Shown here: piece after piece, positions 1 to 12,805 of the stretch
Layout: each line of letters begins with the position of its first letter
Numbering within the stretch: position 1 is the first letter of the stretch
Source of the DNA: Trogon surrucura
Lineage: Eukaryota > Chordata > Aves > Trogoniformes > Trogonidae
Reading direction: 5' to 3'
Length of the DNA stretch: 64,000 nucleotides
NCBI GenBank assembly: GCA_020746105.1
Contig: CM036623.1
Coordinates: 3,162,001 to 3,226,000 of the forward strand
The notes under the pieces: model-generated
The model's input: only the letters and a program-made list of their open reading frames with translations
Told to the model about the DNA's origin: nothing
The model's database searches: none
Made by a program: the position numbers and the translations under genes

Positions 1-235
1 CAGGAATTGAAGCATTTCATTTCACTAGGCTTAGGATCTTGAGTAACTATTCAATGAAGTAAATCACAGGCTTGGTAAGAACTTTTGTTTTAAAAATCGT
101 AGACTCATTCAGGTAGGAAAAGACCCCTGGGGTCATAGAGTCCAACCACTAACCCTGCTCTGCAAAGCTCACCCCTAAGCCATATGCCCCAACACCACAT
201 CTAAATGACCTGTAAACATATTCAGGGATGGTGAC

Positions 236-1620
236 TCAACCACCTTCCTGGGCAACCTCTTCCAATGTCTGAGTACTCTTTCTGTGATATTTTTTTCCCC
301 TAATGTCCAGTCTAAACCTACCCTGTTGCAGTTTGAAGCCATTCCCTCTTGTTCTATAGTTAATTACCTGTGAGAAGAGACCAGCACCAACCTCTCTGCA
401 ATGTCCTTTTAGGTAGTTGTGGAGAGTGATGAGGTCTCCCCTTAGCCTCCTCTTCTTCAAACTAAACAGCCCCAGGTCCTTCCATTGCTCTTCATAAGAT
501 CTGTTCTACAGGCCCTTCCCCAGCTTCATTGCCCTCCTCTGCACTCGCTCCAGCACCTTGGTATCTCTCTTGTATTGAAGTGCCCAAAACTGGACACAAT
601 ACTCAAGGTGTAGCCTTACCAGTGCTGAGTACAGGGGGACAATCACCTCCCTACTCCTGCTGGTCTCGCTATTTCTAATACAAGCCAGGATGCCATTGCC
701 CGCCTTGGCCACCTGGGCACACTGCTGGCTGTATTCAGCTCCTTGTTGATTGAAATCCCCAGGTCCCTTTCTGTCAGACAACTTTCCAGCCATACTTCCC
801 CAAGCCTGTAGCGTTGCATGGGGTTATTGTGGCCCAAATGCGGGACCTGGCACTTGGTCTTGTTGAAGCTCATACCGTTAACGTTGGCCCATTGATCCAA
901 TCTATCCACGTCTCTCTGTAGAGCATCCCTACCCTCGTGCAGATCAACACTCCCACCTAACTTGGTGTCATCTGCAAACTTACTGATGATACACTCTATG
1001 TCCTTATCAAGATCATTAATAAAGATGTTAAACAGAAATGGTCCTGACACTGAGCCCTGAGGAACATCACCTGTGACTGGCCACCAGCTGGATTTAACTC
1101 TGTTGACCACCACTCTTTGGGCCCGTCTGTCCGGCCAGTGCTTTATCTGGCAGATCATATGCTCATTCAAGCCATGAGCAGCCAGTTTTTCCATGAGAAT
1201 TCTGTGGGGAACCATGTCAAAGGCTTTTCGAAAGTCTAGGTAGGCAGTATCCACAGCCTTTCCCTTGTCCAATAGTTGAGTTATCTTGCCATAAAGGGAG
1301 ATCAGGTTTGTCAGACAGGACCTGCCTTTCATAAACCCATGTTGACTGGGGCTGATCCCTTGGTTGTCCTCTATATGAAGTGTCATGGTACTCGAGATGA
1401 TCTGCTCCATGACCTTCCCTGGTACCGAGGTCAGACTGACAGGTCTAGAGTTCTCCAGATCCTCCTTTCTGCCTTTCTTGTAGACGGGCGTTACATTTGC
1501 TACTTTCCAGCCCATTAGGATCTCTCCAGTTAGCCAGGACTTCAGGTAAATAATGGAAAGTGGTTTGACAAGCACATCTACCAACTCTTTTGGCACCCTT
1601 GGGTGTAACCCATCCAACCC
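236..1620 (-). pseudogene. CR1 ORF2 remnant: reverse transcriptase and C-terminal domain
   Basis: The reverse-transcriptase part of the CR1 element in intron 1. The first minus-strand frame runs from about 1620 down to about 735 and contains [10 protein letters not shown], the [11 protein letters not shown] block, [23 protein letters not shown] and FADDTKLGG (FADD is the usual CR1 form of the catalytic YXDD box). Homology then moves to a second frame ([16 protein letters not shown] to the stop at 506) and later to a third frame ([18 protein letters not shown] to about 236). At least two frameshifts and one stop therefore break the protein, so it is a dead copy. Confidence 0.9.
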
Positions 1621-1621
1621 C

Positions 1622-2105
1622 TCACTGCAAGAAACTCCAAGACTGTTTTCTCTCTGCTGTATTGTGTTTTCAGCAGACATCTGGGAAGTTCAAGTCCCCC
1701 ATGAGCAAAAGGGGTAATGATTGTGAAACCTCTCTCAATTGCTTATAAAAAATTTCACCTACTTCGTCTTGGTTGGGTGATCTATAATAGATTCCCACCA
1801 TGATATCACTTTTGCTGGTCTTATTCCTGATTCTTACCTATAAGGACATGACCCTATCATCACCTTTATTAATTTGTATATTTTCATATATCTCCCTAAC
1901 ATAGAGGGCCACTCTACCACCTCTTCTTCCTTGCCTCTCCCTTCTGAAAAGTTGGTATCCATTGATTGCAGCACTCTGGTTGTGGGAGTCATCCCAGCAG
2001 GTTTCTGTGATGGCTGCTATATATAGTTTTCCTGTTGCACAGTGGCCTCCAGCTCTTATTTATTGCCCATGCTGTGTACATTGGTGTATGAACATTTCAG
2101 GGAGG
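1622..2105 (-). pseudogene. CR1 ORF2 remnant: apurinic-type endonuclease domain
   Basis: Minus-strand reading gives the N-terminal endonuclease part of CR1 ORF2, with segments resembling TNVHSMGNK, AAITETCWDDSHNQSAAING, GGRVALYVREIYEN, VGIYYRSPNQDEVGEIFY and [13 protein letters not shown]. Stop codons interrupt it; one is directly after PDVC, where CR1 normally has Trp. The domain ends abruptly a few codons later and joins the reverse-transcriptase part. The long open frame that starts at 1680 crosses this join. Confidence 0.85.
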
Positions 2106-2154
2106 GAGCCAAGTACGTAGTTTTCAACCTTTAGGGGTGGTAGACCTTCTAATT

Positions 2155-2244
2155 AAGATGCCAACACACTGCCCCACAAGTTCTGGGCCACTACACCCTA
2201 AGATGCCAACATACTGCCCCACAAGTATTTGGCTACTACATCCA
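2155..2244. repeat. Tandem duplication, 45-bp unit, two copies
   Basis: The segment beginning aagatgccaacacactgccc at 2155 is repeated from 2200 as aagatgccaacatactgccc. Both copies share gccccacaagt and a ctactaca or ctacaccc segment. The copies differ at several bases, so the duplication is not recent. It lies just beyond the 5' end of the CR1 element. Confidence 0.85.
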
Positions 2245-5200
2245 GGGTTCTTACTAGCAAGACTAGTTACATCGCCGTACACCTTCAAAACTAGTTTTAA
2301 GCCTTACCAATGAGCCCCACCAATTCGTGTGCAAGGACTCGTTTCCCCTTATGGGACAGATTAATTCCATACCTTGTCCTATACTAATAAGCGGATGTAT
2401 ATCTGCCAAAATACATGTGTGATGCTTTTTTTTTTTCCCAGTTTGGTCATATTTCTTCAGTAGGAAGAGAATAAATCTTCTGAACAAGTTCTGTGTGGTG
2501 TCTTTTTCCCACGGTACCTACACCAACTTCATATTTCCAGGTTCTAAATTATTTGAAGCTACCTTGCCATGTACTTCTGCACAGGTGTGGCTGCATGTCT
2601 GAAGGGTGGAGCAGATGCTGAACTGCTGCTTCAGTCTCTACAATGAGGACTTGTCCAAATTAAAAATAGGTGCAGGTAGAAACTGAGCAGGCTTCTGCTC
2701 AAGCCTGGAAACTGAATCATTATTTAATAGGTGGGGAAATCCTTCAAGACTTTTGGTGTAGATAAAGGCATAAATCTGTTTCAGCAGAACTATGCTTCAA
2801 TGATTACATATCGAATCGTTCTCTTCAGCTTCTGGTTTTATCATGGATAGTACACTTGATTACAGCTGTGTTGCTGAGTTTATCCAGTCAGTCCTGCTTG
2901 ACACTGAACTTGGGGGATGTTCCCGTGCTGGATAGGGAAGAGCAATACTAAGATGGCAAAATAGTTGCTAAAGCTGGTATACAACCTCTGTAGCCTCTTT
3001 GAGCAGTTGGCTTGGGTGCCTCTGCCAAAGCCTGTAGCTGTTAGTCTCCCACAAAGGTCTATGCTTTAGATCTGATATTTTTAACTCTGAGCTTGTCAGC
3101 AGCTGAGTGTGTTTCTCTGAGAAAAGGGAATGATTGCAGCAGTTCTACTTGATCTTAAGTATACTAAGCTGGATTGTCAGCAGTGTGTATAATCTGCCAC
3201 AGTTTTGCAGAGTGGGAACAGTCAGAAGGAATTGCACTGGAAGTTTTCAGGAAGAATCCATACAAGCTGTGAGTTGTCTTGAGAATTAAATGCCACACAG
3301 ACTGGCTACTTCTTCTGGTGCCTTTCTTGTCTGCTTCTTGAAAATTAACAGTTTGAAGGGGGTCTCTGCCTTTTTGCACGTGCTGCCTCATTGCTTGTTT
3401 TGGGGTGCCTTACCCTCTTCCCATTCCTAGTTAGGTGGATGAGTGATTCCCCCCCCTTTCATAAAGGAGCTGCCTTGCATTTCTAAATTTGCAGCTGAGA
3501 GGAAGTGCCAGTGTTGAAATAGAAAATAAACTCATCCTTCACTGTCTCTCTTAATACTGTCTATCCCCCAGGCCAGTTAGGTGATGGACAGTGCCTGGAC
3601 CTCCTGTGTTGTGCTAACCTCTGAGGGCACAGGGTGCTCCTTTGAGATCCTAAATGGTACTTGGCTCTGCCGTAGTTGGGTTGGTGCCATGTTTACACTT
3701 AGCTTGCGCCAAAGGTGGGGAAAGGGAAGGGGAGGAATGTCAAGTATCTTCAACTTGCCACAGGATGTGATTAGGTAACTTAAGAGGATTTTCAAGTCTT
3801 TCAAACAAGGAGTAAACATGTCAAATGTGATGGAAAGCGCCAGAGTCTTATGTGGACAATCTAAGTCTCTCTGTCAAGCTTGGAGCATCAGGTTAGTGTT
3901 GAATTTCTACTCTGGTTTGACCCCTTTCCTTTGAGAGGGAAGGTACCAGCTGTTGTGGGAGGGAGGGACAGGTCTTTGAAGGCAAATAAAAGAATAACTT
4001 GCCCCTTTCCTACTGAGGGGTTAGTATCATACGGTTTTGGGTAAGCTACTAATGAAGTTATAACTTAGCTTTATAAGAAACATTGTGGTATGTTACTCTT
4101 ACAACTGCATGGGTCCGAGTCTCAAGTTGTACTTAACTCTTAGACTTCTATTAGTATGCACATAACTTCTCTAAAAACCCAAATGAGCCAAGTAATTCCA
4201 CACCAAACATGCCATGTATTCTCTCAACTGGACTGACTCTAGCTTTAGTACCACCTCTTGCGTATTTCTACCTAACGTTTCCTTGACAGATGAAAAATCT
4301 GAGACGATGCATAGTCATGTTCTGTCTTGTCCCCAGTGCAATACTTGTGCAGCCATATAAAAGAATAGTAATGGGTTCTTGCTTAACTCTTCCCTATTTA
4401 GAGTGTGTTCACGGTACTGCTTAGGTTAAAGCACCAGCACTACTTCATTCACTTCTGTCCCATGTTTTTCATCCATTTCCTACATCAGAGAGCCAGCAAG
4501 TGCTTCCATATAGTTCAAACCCTATGTGTATTAAACCTGTGTTTCCTTCATGGCTGTAATAGAAAAGAGTTCTGAGGTGTAAGGAGTTAATTGCATACTG
4601 CATCTGACCACAGCGATGCATTATTGTGCTCTTTTCTTGGATGTGTGTTTAGTGAGTGACTATGAACGTGACTGGAGGCTGGGGGAGAGCAGCTTTCCAG
4701 GCATGAAATGCCCGGAGAATGGTGGTAGCTTGTGCTCTCTTTTATCTTTTCTACTGGCTTGTTTTGTGAACTTGAGTGAGTTACCGTCTCTAAAGCTTTT
4801 CACCTAGAGTGGGATAATGCCTGCCTGACAGGTATGTGGCAGAGCCTTTTTCCTAGTAAATATGCTGTAGTCAACAGATAAAAGAAGTCTTAGAAGTGCA
4901 AAACCTCTGAAGCTGCATGGCTTACTTATAATATATTCCCATTAAACAGCTGTTTGGCAAGGTCTGATGCGATTTCCAGTTAATGAGGGATGTTTTCAGA
5001 CCCTGCCAAGAGAACAGGTGATGTTTTAAACTGATGTTTTTAATAAGTGTGTATCTTGTTGCATTTGATGGGATCCTGGACATTCGTGTTTTTAAACAGG
5101 ACTCCAAATTATTCTCGTTCATATTTTGCACAGCACCTAGGAGAATCCTTACCTTAAAGCTTTGCTCTTCTCTGAGAATGTCTGGAATGCTTTTGTGTCT

Positions 5201-5569
5201 ACATCAGTTTGGGAACTGCAGAGAAGAAACTCTTCCGATATCATTCCTATGATCTGGTAAAACCTGCAATAAGATACACTAGAGGGTCTGGTATACCCTC
5301 ACTTAAATTAAGAGAAGGATTTGCTCAAATAGGAAAAACTGTTCCTCCAAACTGTTTTCCTTGTCACTCATGTGGCCAGTGCTTATCTCATGCTTTTTAA
5401 TAAATCGGAAAAAGGGGTAGGGGGAGTAGAGGGGTGTCAGGCCTATTTCATATGGGATAAAAGGCGAGCTTGGCATTTAAGGAACTTGATAAAGATGCTG
5501 ATGTAAGTAAGTATGGTCCTTTTCCTGTAATTTGGGAAGCACAGGCTGGAAATAGATGGCAGGAGGGCA
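2245..5569. other. Intron 1 stretch, no gene recognised
   Basis: Unique-looking intronic sequence. Nothing here resembles an exon, RNA gene or known repeat. Two G-rich runs (about 3717-3732 and 5414-5434) have only three G3+ blocks each. Confidence 0.6.
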
Positions 5570-5613
5570 AAGATGATCTCTAAGGTCTCTTCCAGCCTAG
5601 GCCATTCTATGAA
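5570..5613 (+). mobile_element. CR1 3' tail fragment
   Basis: The string gatgatctctaaggtctctt then ccagcctaggccattctatg matches the last bases of CR1 (gatctctgaaggtcccttccaacccaaaccattctatg type). Only the extreme 3' end is present, as is common for strongly 5'-truncated copies. Confidence 0.75.
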
Positions 5614-5849
5614 AGGCTGGTGTCTGAGAGAGAACTGGCCGTTAGGAAACAGAGAAGGGCTTGAGGATGGGGAGAACGAGGAGGGGAGCTACCTGGTGCC
5701 TAAGGCTTTGACTGCCTGCAGGCAGTCCCACCCTGGTGCCTTACGGCTGGTTTGCAGCCCCTGAAATAGCAGTGCCTTGGGATGGAAGCGTAGATGTGTC
5801 CCTCCCCTTTGCTTCTGGGGTGCTGGAGCTGTTACTGGGATCACTGTTT

Positions 5850-5973
5850 CCGTTTGCATCAGCGCACAGCAACGCTCGGAGGTGCTGATTACCCGAGGGA
5901 CAAGCTAATACGGCAGAACGTGCTCTTCCCTTCAACGCTCTGCTCCTGCACCCCAGAGCCCCAGCGCAAAGCG
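5850..5973. promoter_or_regulatory. Local CpG cluster, possible intronic regulatory element
   Basis: Ten CpG dinucleotides counted by eye fall in 124 bases, clearly denser than the surrounding intron. No repeat family is recognised here. A regulatory role is inference only. Confidence 0.3.
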
Positions 5974-7251
5974 TCAGCTTGCTGAGTGGCAAGAGATGCA
6001 GCCTGCAGGGTACCAGCTGAAGAGTCCTGACAAGTTGAGTGCCTGAGATGGCAGTAGTCTCTCGCTGTTTTCTGTAATCTTCAGTTATTTTGGGCTGCTT
6101 ATTTATAGGCATTAAGTGCCTGAAACAGAATTCGTGCTAATTGCCATATTGGTTTGCTGCAGAAGCACATGCTTGCCATATAAGAGTTCTTACAGAGAGG
6201 GAGGGAAGGTAAGAAGTAAGAGTGATACTATCTGTGAGCTGTCTTGGCAGTAGATGCTCTGTCCTTACTGCTTCTAAAACATCTCAGAAGGAAAAAGGCT
6301 TATTCTTGGCATTGTTTCCTCTTTATTGTAAAGTGCAAGGAGCTAAATCTTACAGAAGATTGTGGACAAGAGACTTGGACTGAAAGGCTCAGATGGAGAT
6401 CATTCCTGATAAACCATATTTGGGTTGTCTAGAGATGAGAGTAATTAAGCAGCCTTTGTGATGGACATGGTTTTGAAAACCTCATACAGTCTTAGAAAAG
6501 GTCTTCACTGCTAAATGTTCTGTGACTTTTATACGGGGATTTCATTTGACCCTTTCCTTTGCCATTCTGCTTTCTGTCCTTCAAAAGCTCTGTCAGTACC
6601 TTTCCTGGTGCTCAGTTTGTTTTTGCTGCACGTTTTCGTTGCAGGTGTCATGCTTTTCTCTTAAATGCTGACTTAAAGCTTGTTGCTGATGCTAGAATAC
6701 CACGTTGGTGCCACGTATTACCACCACGTAAAACAGTTCTTAAGACAGTCAAAAGCTACAGGATTTCTCTGATGTTCGCGATTTATTACTAATATCACTT
6801 AATTAAGGCTAAATCTTTCTCAGGCAAGATCACTCTGCTCTTCTTGACAAGGAGAGCTTGAGCTTGGTAAGTTGAAGAGATCAGTGGATGTGAGAATCCT
6901 GATTCCCTGTGGTTAGGACACGTGTTCTCCCAGCACTCGAAGCCAGTGCACGCAGTTTAGCATGTGGGGAGGAACTCTAGAGGTCGGTGAACTGTTCCAC
7001 TAGTGATGACCATAAAAGCAAGTCATCCCACAAGCAAGCTGCTGGGAAAAAAACCCTCAAACTGATTTCCTTGTTAAATTTTCTTGTTGCTGTGTGACTT
7101 ATGGGAATTGCTTTCCATGCAACTACCTACTGCTTTCTGACTACTAGTTTAATTCTTCGACATCTGATGTTACAAAAAATGAAGGTAGCTTTTGTATTTG
7201 GATAAGCATCATTTGCGTACATGGATATTGCTTCAGGATAATACAAATATG

Positions 7252-7339
7252 TGGCTCAGTTGTCAGAATATCTGTGGAGAAAGTTATTGTAGGAGTGGCT
7301 CAATTGTCAGACCGTCTATGAAGAAAGTTGTTGTAGGAG
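7252..7339. repeat. Tandem duplication, 44-bp unit, two diverged copies
   Basis: tggctcagttgtcagaatat at 7252 recurs as tggctcaattgtcagaccgt at 7296, and aagttattgtaggag recurs as aagttgttgtaggag. The copies differ at roughly six positions. Confidence 0.85.
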
Positions 7340-9160
7340 CTTATGATCAATTGCTTATTATGTGTCTTGAAACACACCTTCACTGATACTTCTGTGGTAT
7401 GTATTTGTGTTGGGAGCTTGTGGCTTTTGCATCCCGAGTTCCAGTTAGTGAAACTAGACCATGTGAATGGGAAAAGCAGGGTGTTCAGGATTGTGGCACT
7501 GCTGCTTTTAGTGTGCTGGTTCTGATTAAAGGGGTGGGGGAATCTCTTACTCCTCATGCTTATGGAGATGGCTGGTATAAGCCTAAAAGTGGCAAGCTTT
7601 ATCAGAATATCAGTTATGCTGGAGGAATCCTGTAGAAAATAGAGTGAGGTGTTCAGGGACAAGGTGACAAATAGAAGTCAGCAAGCTAGCTAGAGTGAGC
7701 CTGTCATGCAGGTCCCTAGCTCTGCACTGGCCACACTAATCAATCCGTACTGGTACTGTTGCCTTTGGCGATGGATGTTGACTCCCTCTTTTGGGGAGTC
7801 CTGACTAACAGGTACTGAGATGAAGAAAAGCAGTTCCAGCATCATCAAGTTGAGAATCTATCACCAGTAGGAGTAAAGCTACTCCAAACCAGTCTTTTCT
7901 ACCCGAGCTATTTAGTGTTCTGTGGGAAGTATTTTATCTGAAAGCAATGTTTGTCATGGGCTCCTTTTGCTGTTAAAGATGATTTCTGCTTAAGCAGAAG
8001 AAGGTGAGGAAAAACATGATTGACTAGTAAGAGTGACTAGGTATTTTTTTTTCCTATGTACTTATGTACCCAGTGAACTTGGGTTAATTGCTACCTGTTG
8101 AACAATATGGTCTAACGTGTAAAATCTTGCAAAGGGTAGCTACCAATTTATGCATGCTCCTATAAAAGCAAGCTCCTGGTTTTGAGCTAAAAAAAGGAGT
8201 CTTTTAGACCATTTTCCTTTCAGGGTGCAGTTCTGGAGAAGGTACGCTATTTCTATCTCTTTGAGTAGACATCAGTACTGGACAAGAGCTCCTTTCTGCA
8301 TAGAAGTACTAAAACCAGAACTGTCATAATTTCAGAGAGGCATCAGGTCCTCGGATTTTCCTGGGAAGGCAACAGTAAGACAGCAGTCTTGTAACAAAAA
8401 TCTCATCTCTAAATTTGCACTATACTGAGTTTCTGTGAGGATGCTGTGTTTCCATTCCTTGGCTTGATTTCTTTCCGGTTCAGGCTGAGCTTTTTTTAAG
8501 TGCTTAGCCACCTGAAACCTCACACACCTTTAGAGCTTGGCCAGTTCAGAGAGCTGACTTGAATAAAAATGTTTGGGGCAAGTGTCATTAGTGTATGGTC
8601 ACCTGTGATCTGGGGAGTCTGCGTACTCTGAATTTGTTTCCTGCTCCATTCCGTACTGAGTTTTTAAGGATCCCTATTTGCATTATGGCCCTTTGGAAGA
8701 GAGTTCTTTCTGTACTCGGGGATATGTGCATGTCCTGCTTCAAGGCTTTCTCATGTAAGTTCCCACCTAGAAGTAGTCACGTGTTGACTGCAAACGTGAG
8801 GCACATCTGATTTAGAGGACTCCGCTTTAAGAACAGTGCTCAGCTGAAGACCTCTGCTCCGAGGCAGTCCTCATGCTCTGTAACAGAATTCACTTCTGGG
8901 TATGAACATGGAGAATGATGAAATAAGCAAGGGATATAAATCTGTGTATTGGAGCCAAATACTGCTGTCAACCTCTTTGCGTGCAAACTTCAGACCTTCC
9001 CTCCCTTAAACCTTGCTCACAGGTGTTCAAAATCTGGCTCTGCTTTTTAGCTATTGGAACTCTCCCTCCCTTTTACCTAGGGATTAACGATGACTAAAAT
9101 ACCCTGACAACTTTTCTAAGAAGTTTGTGTCGGGCTCTGCATACAAATGAGGAAATTCCA

Positions 9161-9184
9161 GGGGAGGGAGTGGGGGGGAGAGGG
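9161..9184 (+). other. G-quadruplex motif on the coding strand
   Basis: The run reads GGGG-A-GGG-AGT-GGGGGGG-AGA-GGG: four G3+ blocks with loops of 1 to 3 bases, fitting the canonical G3+N1-7 rule. It lies on the same strand as SMOC1 transcription, so it could form in the pre-mRNA as well as in DNA. Confidence 0.7.
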
Positions 9185-10792
9185 AAGAAGTGGCAGACAC
9201 TTCACAGCCAGACTTGGGAATTGCAATGAGTCTTAGTCCTGTGTGAGCCCTAACATACCTGTGCTCTTAGCAGGCTCTGGGTACCCAGGGGGAAGGTAGC
9301 TGAATCTAGAGATGGATTCCCTGCAGGACAGTTTAGTATTGTTTTCAGATGGTTTGTATTATCTCAAGGATACTTTGAGTTTGCATTTTTTTTTTCTTTC
9401 TCTTTTCCACTCTGCTTATATTTTAGGTAATGCTAAAGCTTTCCTGGCGCTGTCTTGATGCTCAAGTGTAACTGTAGTGTGATGCTTCTAAAAGATCTTT
9501 GCAAGAAACTGAGCTACTGCTTGACTGCCAGCAATGGTGGGATACCCGGGGCTTGTTAGCAACAGGAAACTAGGCTATGCTTGTCTTGCTCTGTCACTGA
9601 AAACTAATAGGAATAAAAATCTGCTTTCAAGCTTGAAAATTTGTCATCTGGCTTCATGGATCAAAAAGAGGGCAACATGGAACTGGCCTGTTTCTCTGTA
9701 GTCGGGAGTCAGAAGTCCTGTGAAAACAAAGGAATATGCTGGTACTTCAGCTGTAACCAGTAACAGCGGACTGGAGATTGAAATAGTATCCAGTAATAGA
9801 GCTGGATTACCGAGTGTAATTAGGGTTTTTGAGAGTCTGCTTAATAACTTCCTCTTTCTACTTTAATTCTAAGTGAGGAACTGGCTGATGAAGTTGTACG
9901 TGTCTGTAACCGGTGCTGGAAAGAGAGGAAAGGTCTAGGAAGCTGAACAAGTTGGGAATTTCGGGAGAGGAGCAGCTGAAACAGTGATGAGGGATGGGTA
10001 TGAACCAGCAGCTTGGCATGTGAATAAACCTGGGCAGAAGATGCCTGGTGCATGAGCTGGTAGCAGTACTTGTATATGTAAGATGTTAATATAATTGCTA
10101 CAAGAAAGAAGTTTTTCAAAGTCAGCTGTAGGAGTAGTCTTTCTGGGTGCAAGAGCTGGGAGACTTGAGCTGGGAGGAGCAGAGATGACTCTTCCTGGCT
10201 TTAAAGTTTTCTCAAATGTTTCAGTATTTTCTGAGTAGGTTCTAGAAGAGAGCTGATTAAATGTGTAGGACCTCTCTGAATCTTAAGAGGACTGGCATTA
10301 AAGAGGAGCAAAGACTAAGAGTGAGAAACAGGGAGTGTCTGGTTACAAGGAGACTTGACTGGAGAAATGTGGGGAGCAGACAGTCGTGGCAAAATCAGTA
10401 GTGACGAGGATAAGCAAGCTGACTCGGAGAGAATTAGGCTGGAGTCTTTATTGGTGGCCATATCTTTAATTTTCAGAGGGCCACCAAATCTTACAGCCAG
10501 GCCAGCTGTTTCTCATGCAATTATGAAACCAGTTTTAATGTAGCTGTCAGCCTAATTTCTTAAAACAGATATTTCCTCTTGGGTCACAGTCAACCTAAAC
10601 CAACCTAGTATCTGTCTGGAGTCCTATCAAGCAACCTAAAATCATTTTTTCCTAATCTGTCCCTTCCTATTTGTAATGTTAAATTTGCCTGCATTTCTTA
10701 AACTTGATTCCACCTCCAATTATCTCTTGCCTCCTGGTGTGGACCAAAAAGCTCCTAAGAAGTGAAATAAGTGATTCAGCATGACAAAATAC

Positions 10793-10808
10793 TTTTTTTT
10801 TTTTTTTT
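10793..10808. repeat. Poly-T tract (16 T)
   Basis: Uninterrupted run of 16 T, followed by aagtaaaac. Confidence 0.9.
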
Positions 10809-12805
10809 AAGTAAAACTAGAACTTCTCAATATTTGCTACACCAGCTCGTGCCTGGGATAACTTTGCAGGTTGAAGAGGTTGCTTGAGCTCAGGGTGAGG
10901 GAGAGGAGAAAGGTCTTTTGCTTCAGAACAGGCTCCTCCTCAACCAGAAGCCTCCTGAGAGCTGGTTGCCCTGAATGCTGCTGCCACTAATCCTGCTAAG
11001 ACTTAGATACCACTGAGCTGCTTTCTGGGGGACAGATGCCAGCCACCACAGTCTAAGCCTTCATTGTTGCTGTCTATCTACCTGTTTTTAAGCAAACCTC
11101 AGCTGAGGTCTGTGTAGTGACCAGAGCTCTCCTGAGGCTTGTATTTGAGCAGGGTGAGGGAGTGTGGGATTTGCCAGTGTCTTCCTGTTTGGGTGAGGAG
11201 AAATACGTGCTGCAATTCCTGCGTGTGTGGCTGCAGGTGGATGAGGAGAAGGAATTACTGCTACTTCATCCCCCTTGTTCCCTGCCAATGGATTAGCTTG
11301 CCTGCTATCCCCTCAAGCAGCGTAGTGTCAAGTGATCCATAAGCATCCTACTCTTCAATTGTGCTATTCAGTGATAAACTGAGTCCTGCTTCTTCTGATC
11401 CTTCCTACTTCTTCCTGGACTCACCTCCTTATAGGCAATATTCTAGGCTGCTGGAAAGGTGGGTGATATCCTCCAATGAGAAGAGGAACCTTGATTGTTG
11501 GGATCAGAAAAGCAAAATTCCTTCGGAACAGGTCAGACCTGGCAGCCTCTTAGGCTGTAGAAGGTGTGAAGAAAGAAAACGGCTTAAACCCATGCAGAAG
11601 CTCACTGTACTCTTCCAGATGTGGTAATGATATGAGTATTCTTACCCCTCGTAGACTGAAGCAGTCGCAAAACCTTTATGTGGAAGCTGGTATCACAGCC
11701 TGCTTTAAGTCTGTCAGCTAAAAATGTCAATTTGGTCCTTGTCCAGTGTGAGAAGTCTGACCAGTGAGCCCGAGTATGTGCTTGTACAGAGGCCAGGTCT
11801 TAGACCAGATGGAAAGAGATGCAGAAAATGTGAGGAATCCAGATAAAGCCACAGCTGTTTTGCCACAGCTTTCTCAATAACATGCCCTGAAAAGGAAGAT
11901 GAGAGACTGCAATAATCTTGCCAATTATCTGTGTCAAAGATTTATTGTGCAAAGGTCTCATATTTGCTTATATTAAGACTGATACCCTGCTCCCTTCAGG
12001 GAGGCAGACAGCAAAAATAGACCAATATGTACGTTAGAGATTTATTTTTTTTTTTAGCTTCTACTAGAGAGGCATTGTAGCACAAAGTTAACTGAGCCCT
12101 TCCAGAACCCCAGTGAGTGCAACTGGAGGAAAGTTAACCTGGAGAGTGCTGGGTGAATTTGGACTAGAGGTGGCTACGTGTAAGGAAAGCTCTGTCCTGG
12201 ACCAAATGGCTCATGAATGAAGATACCCCACTGGCTTGGATAACTTTTAGCTGCAAGGGTCTTGGTGACAACAGTTAACTTGACTTGTGTTAAAGGTGAA
12301 ATACTGTAGAACTAGAAATGCTCTGAAACTTATTTCCACAGAAAATAAGGAGAGCTTGTCTGCCTCCAGGAGCAGGGAATCAGCAAGAGTATTCTGCAGT
12401 TTCTCACCAAGAAGTGTGAAAAAGAGTTCAACGTAGCTGGAATCACCCTTTCTGCAAGCTGAAAGTAAACACACTAAAATAAACAATTCTATAGTACAAA
12501 ATGTTGTGAAAAAGCTGTCAACCTGAGAGAGTGAACAGCTTGTACAAAGATCAGTCACTATCATCTTTCTGCTTGGATGTGGGGATTAAGTGTATATTTA
12601 ACGTGGTGAGGGGGAAGGGAAGCACTTTGGGAAAGGAATTTTGGAATTTGAGGAAACTCATACCATCAACGTGGGGCAGCATCCAGATACCTGTATTTTT
12701 TTTTTTTCTGTTGAAGACTTGCTGATGAAGACTGTCCTTGCTTCCCCGTCTACATATTAAAAGCTGCAGATCTCACAGCATCAACCCTTGACAGTGTAGT
12801 GATGT

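Larger units (their letters stand above)
95..2110 (-). mobile_element. CR1 LINE, internally deleted, 5' truncated
   Basis: A CR1 non-LTR retrotransposon on the minus strand. The + strand begins with a degraded copy of the CR1 3' tail (cgtagactcattcaggtagg, then gaaaagaccc), passes through the ORF2 C-terminus and reverse transcriptase, and ends in the endonuclease domain near 2100. Read on the minus strand, the endonuclease part shows AITETCWDDS, RVALYVRE, YRSPNQDE and GDLNFPDVC; the reverse-transcriptase part shows [15 protein letters not shown] and FADDTKLGG. Between these two parts, near 1622, the endonuclease C-terminus and the start of the reverse-transcriptase region are missing. Exact ends are uncertain by tens of bases. 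Confidence 0.93.
5614..12805. other. Intron 1 stretch, no gene recognised
   Basis: Intronic sequence holding a CpG cluster (5850-5973), a 44-bp tandem duplication (7252-7339), a G-quadruplex motif (9161-9184) and a 16-T tract (10793-10808). The open frames are short, lack domains and occur on both strands alike. Confidence 0.6.

Noticed and set aside
1276-1518. 80-codon plus-strand open frame inside the CR1 element
   Set aside because: It is the antisense shadow of the reverse-transcriptase frame on the minus strand.
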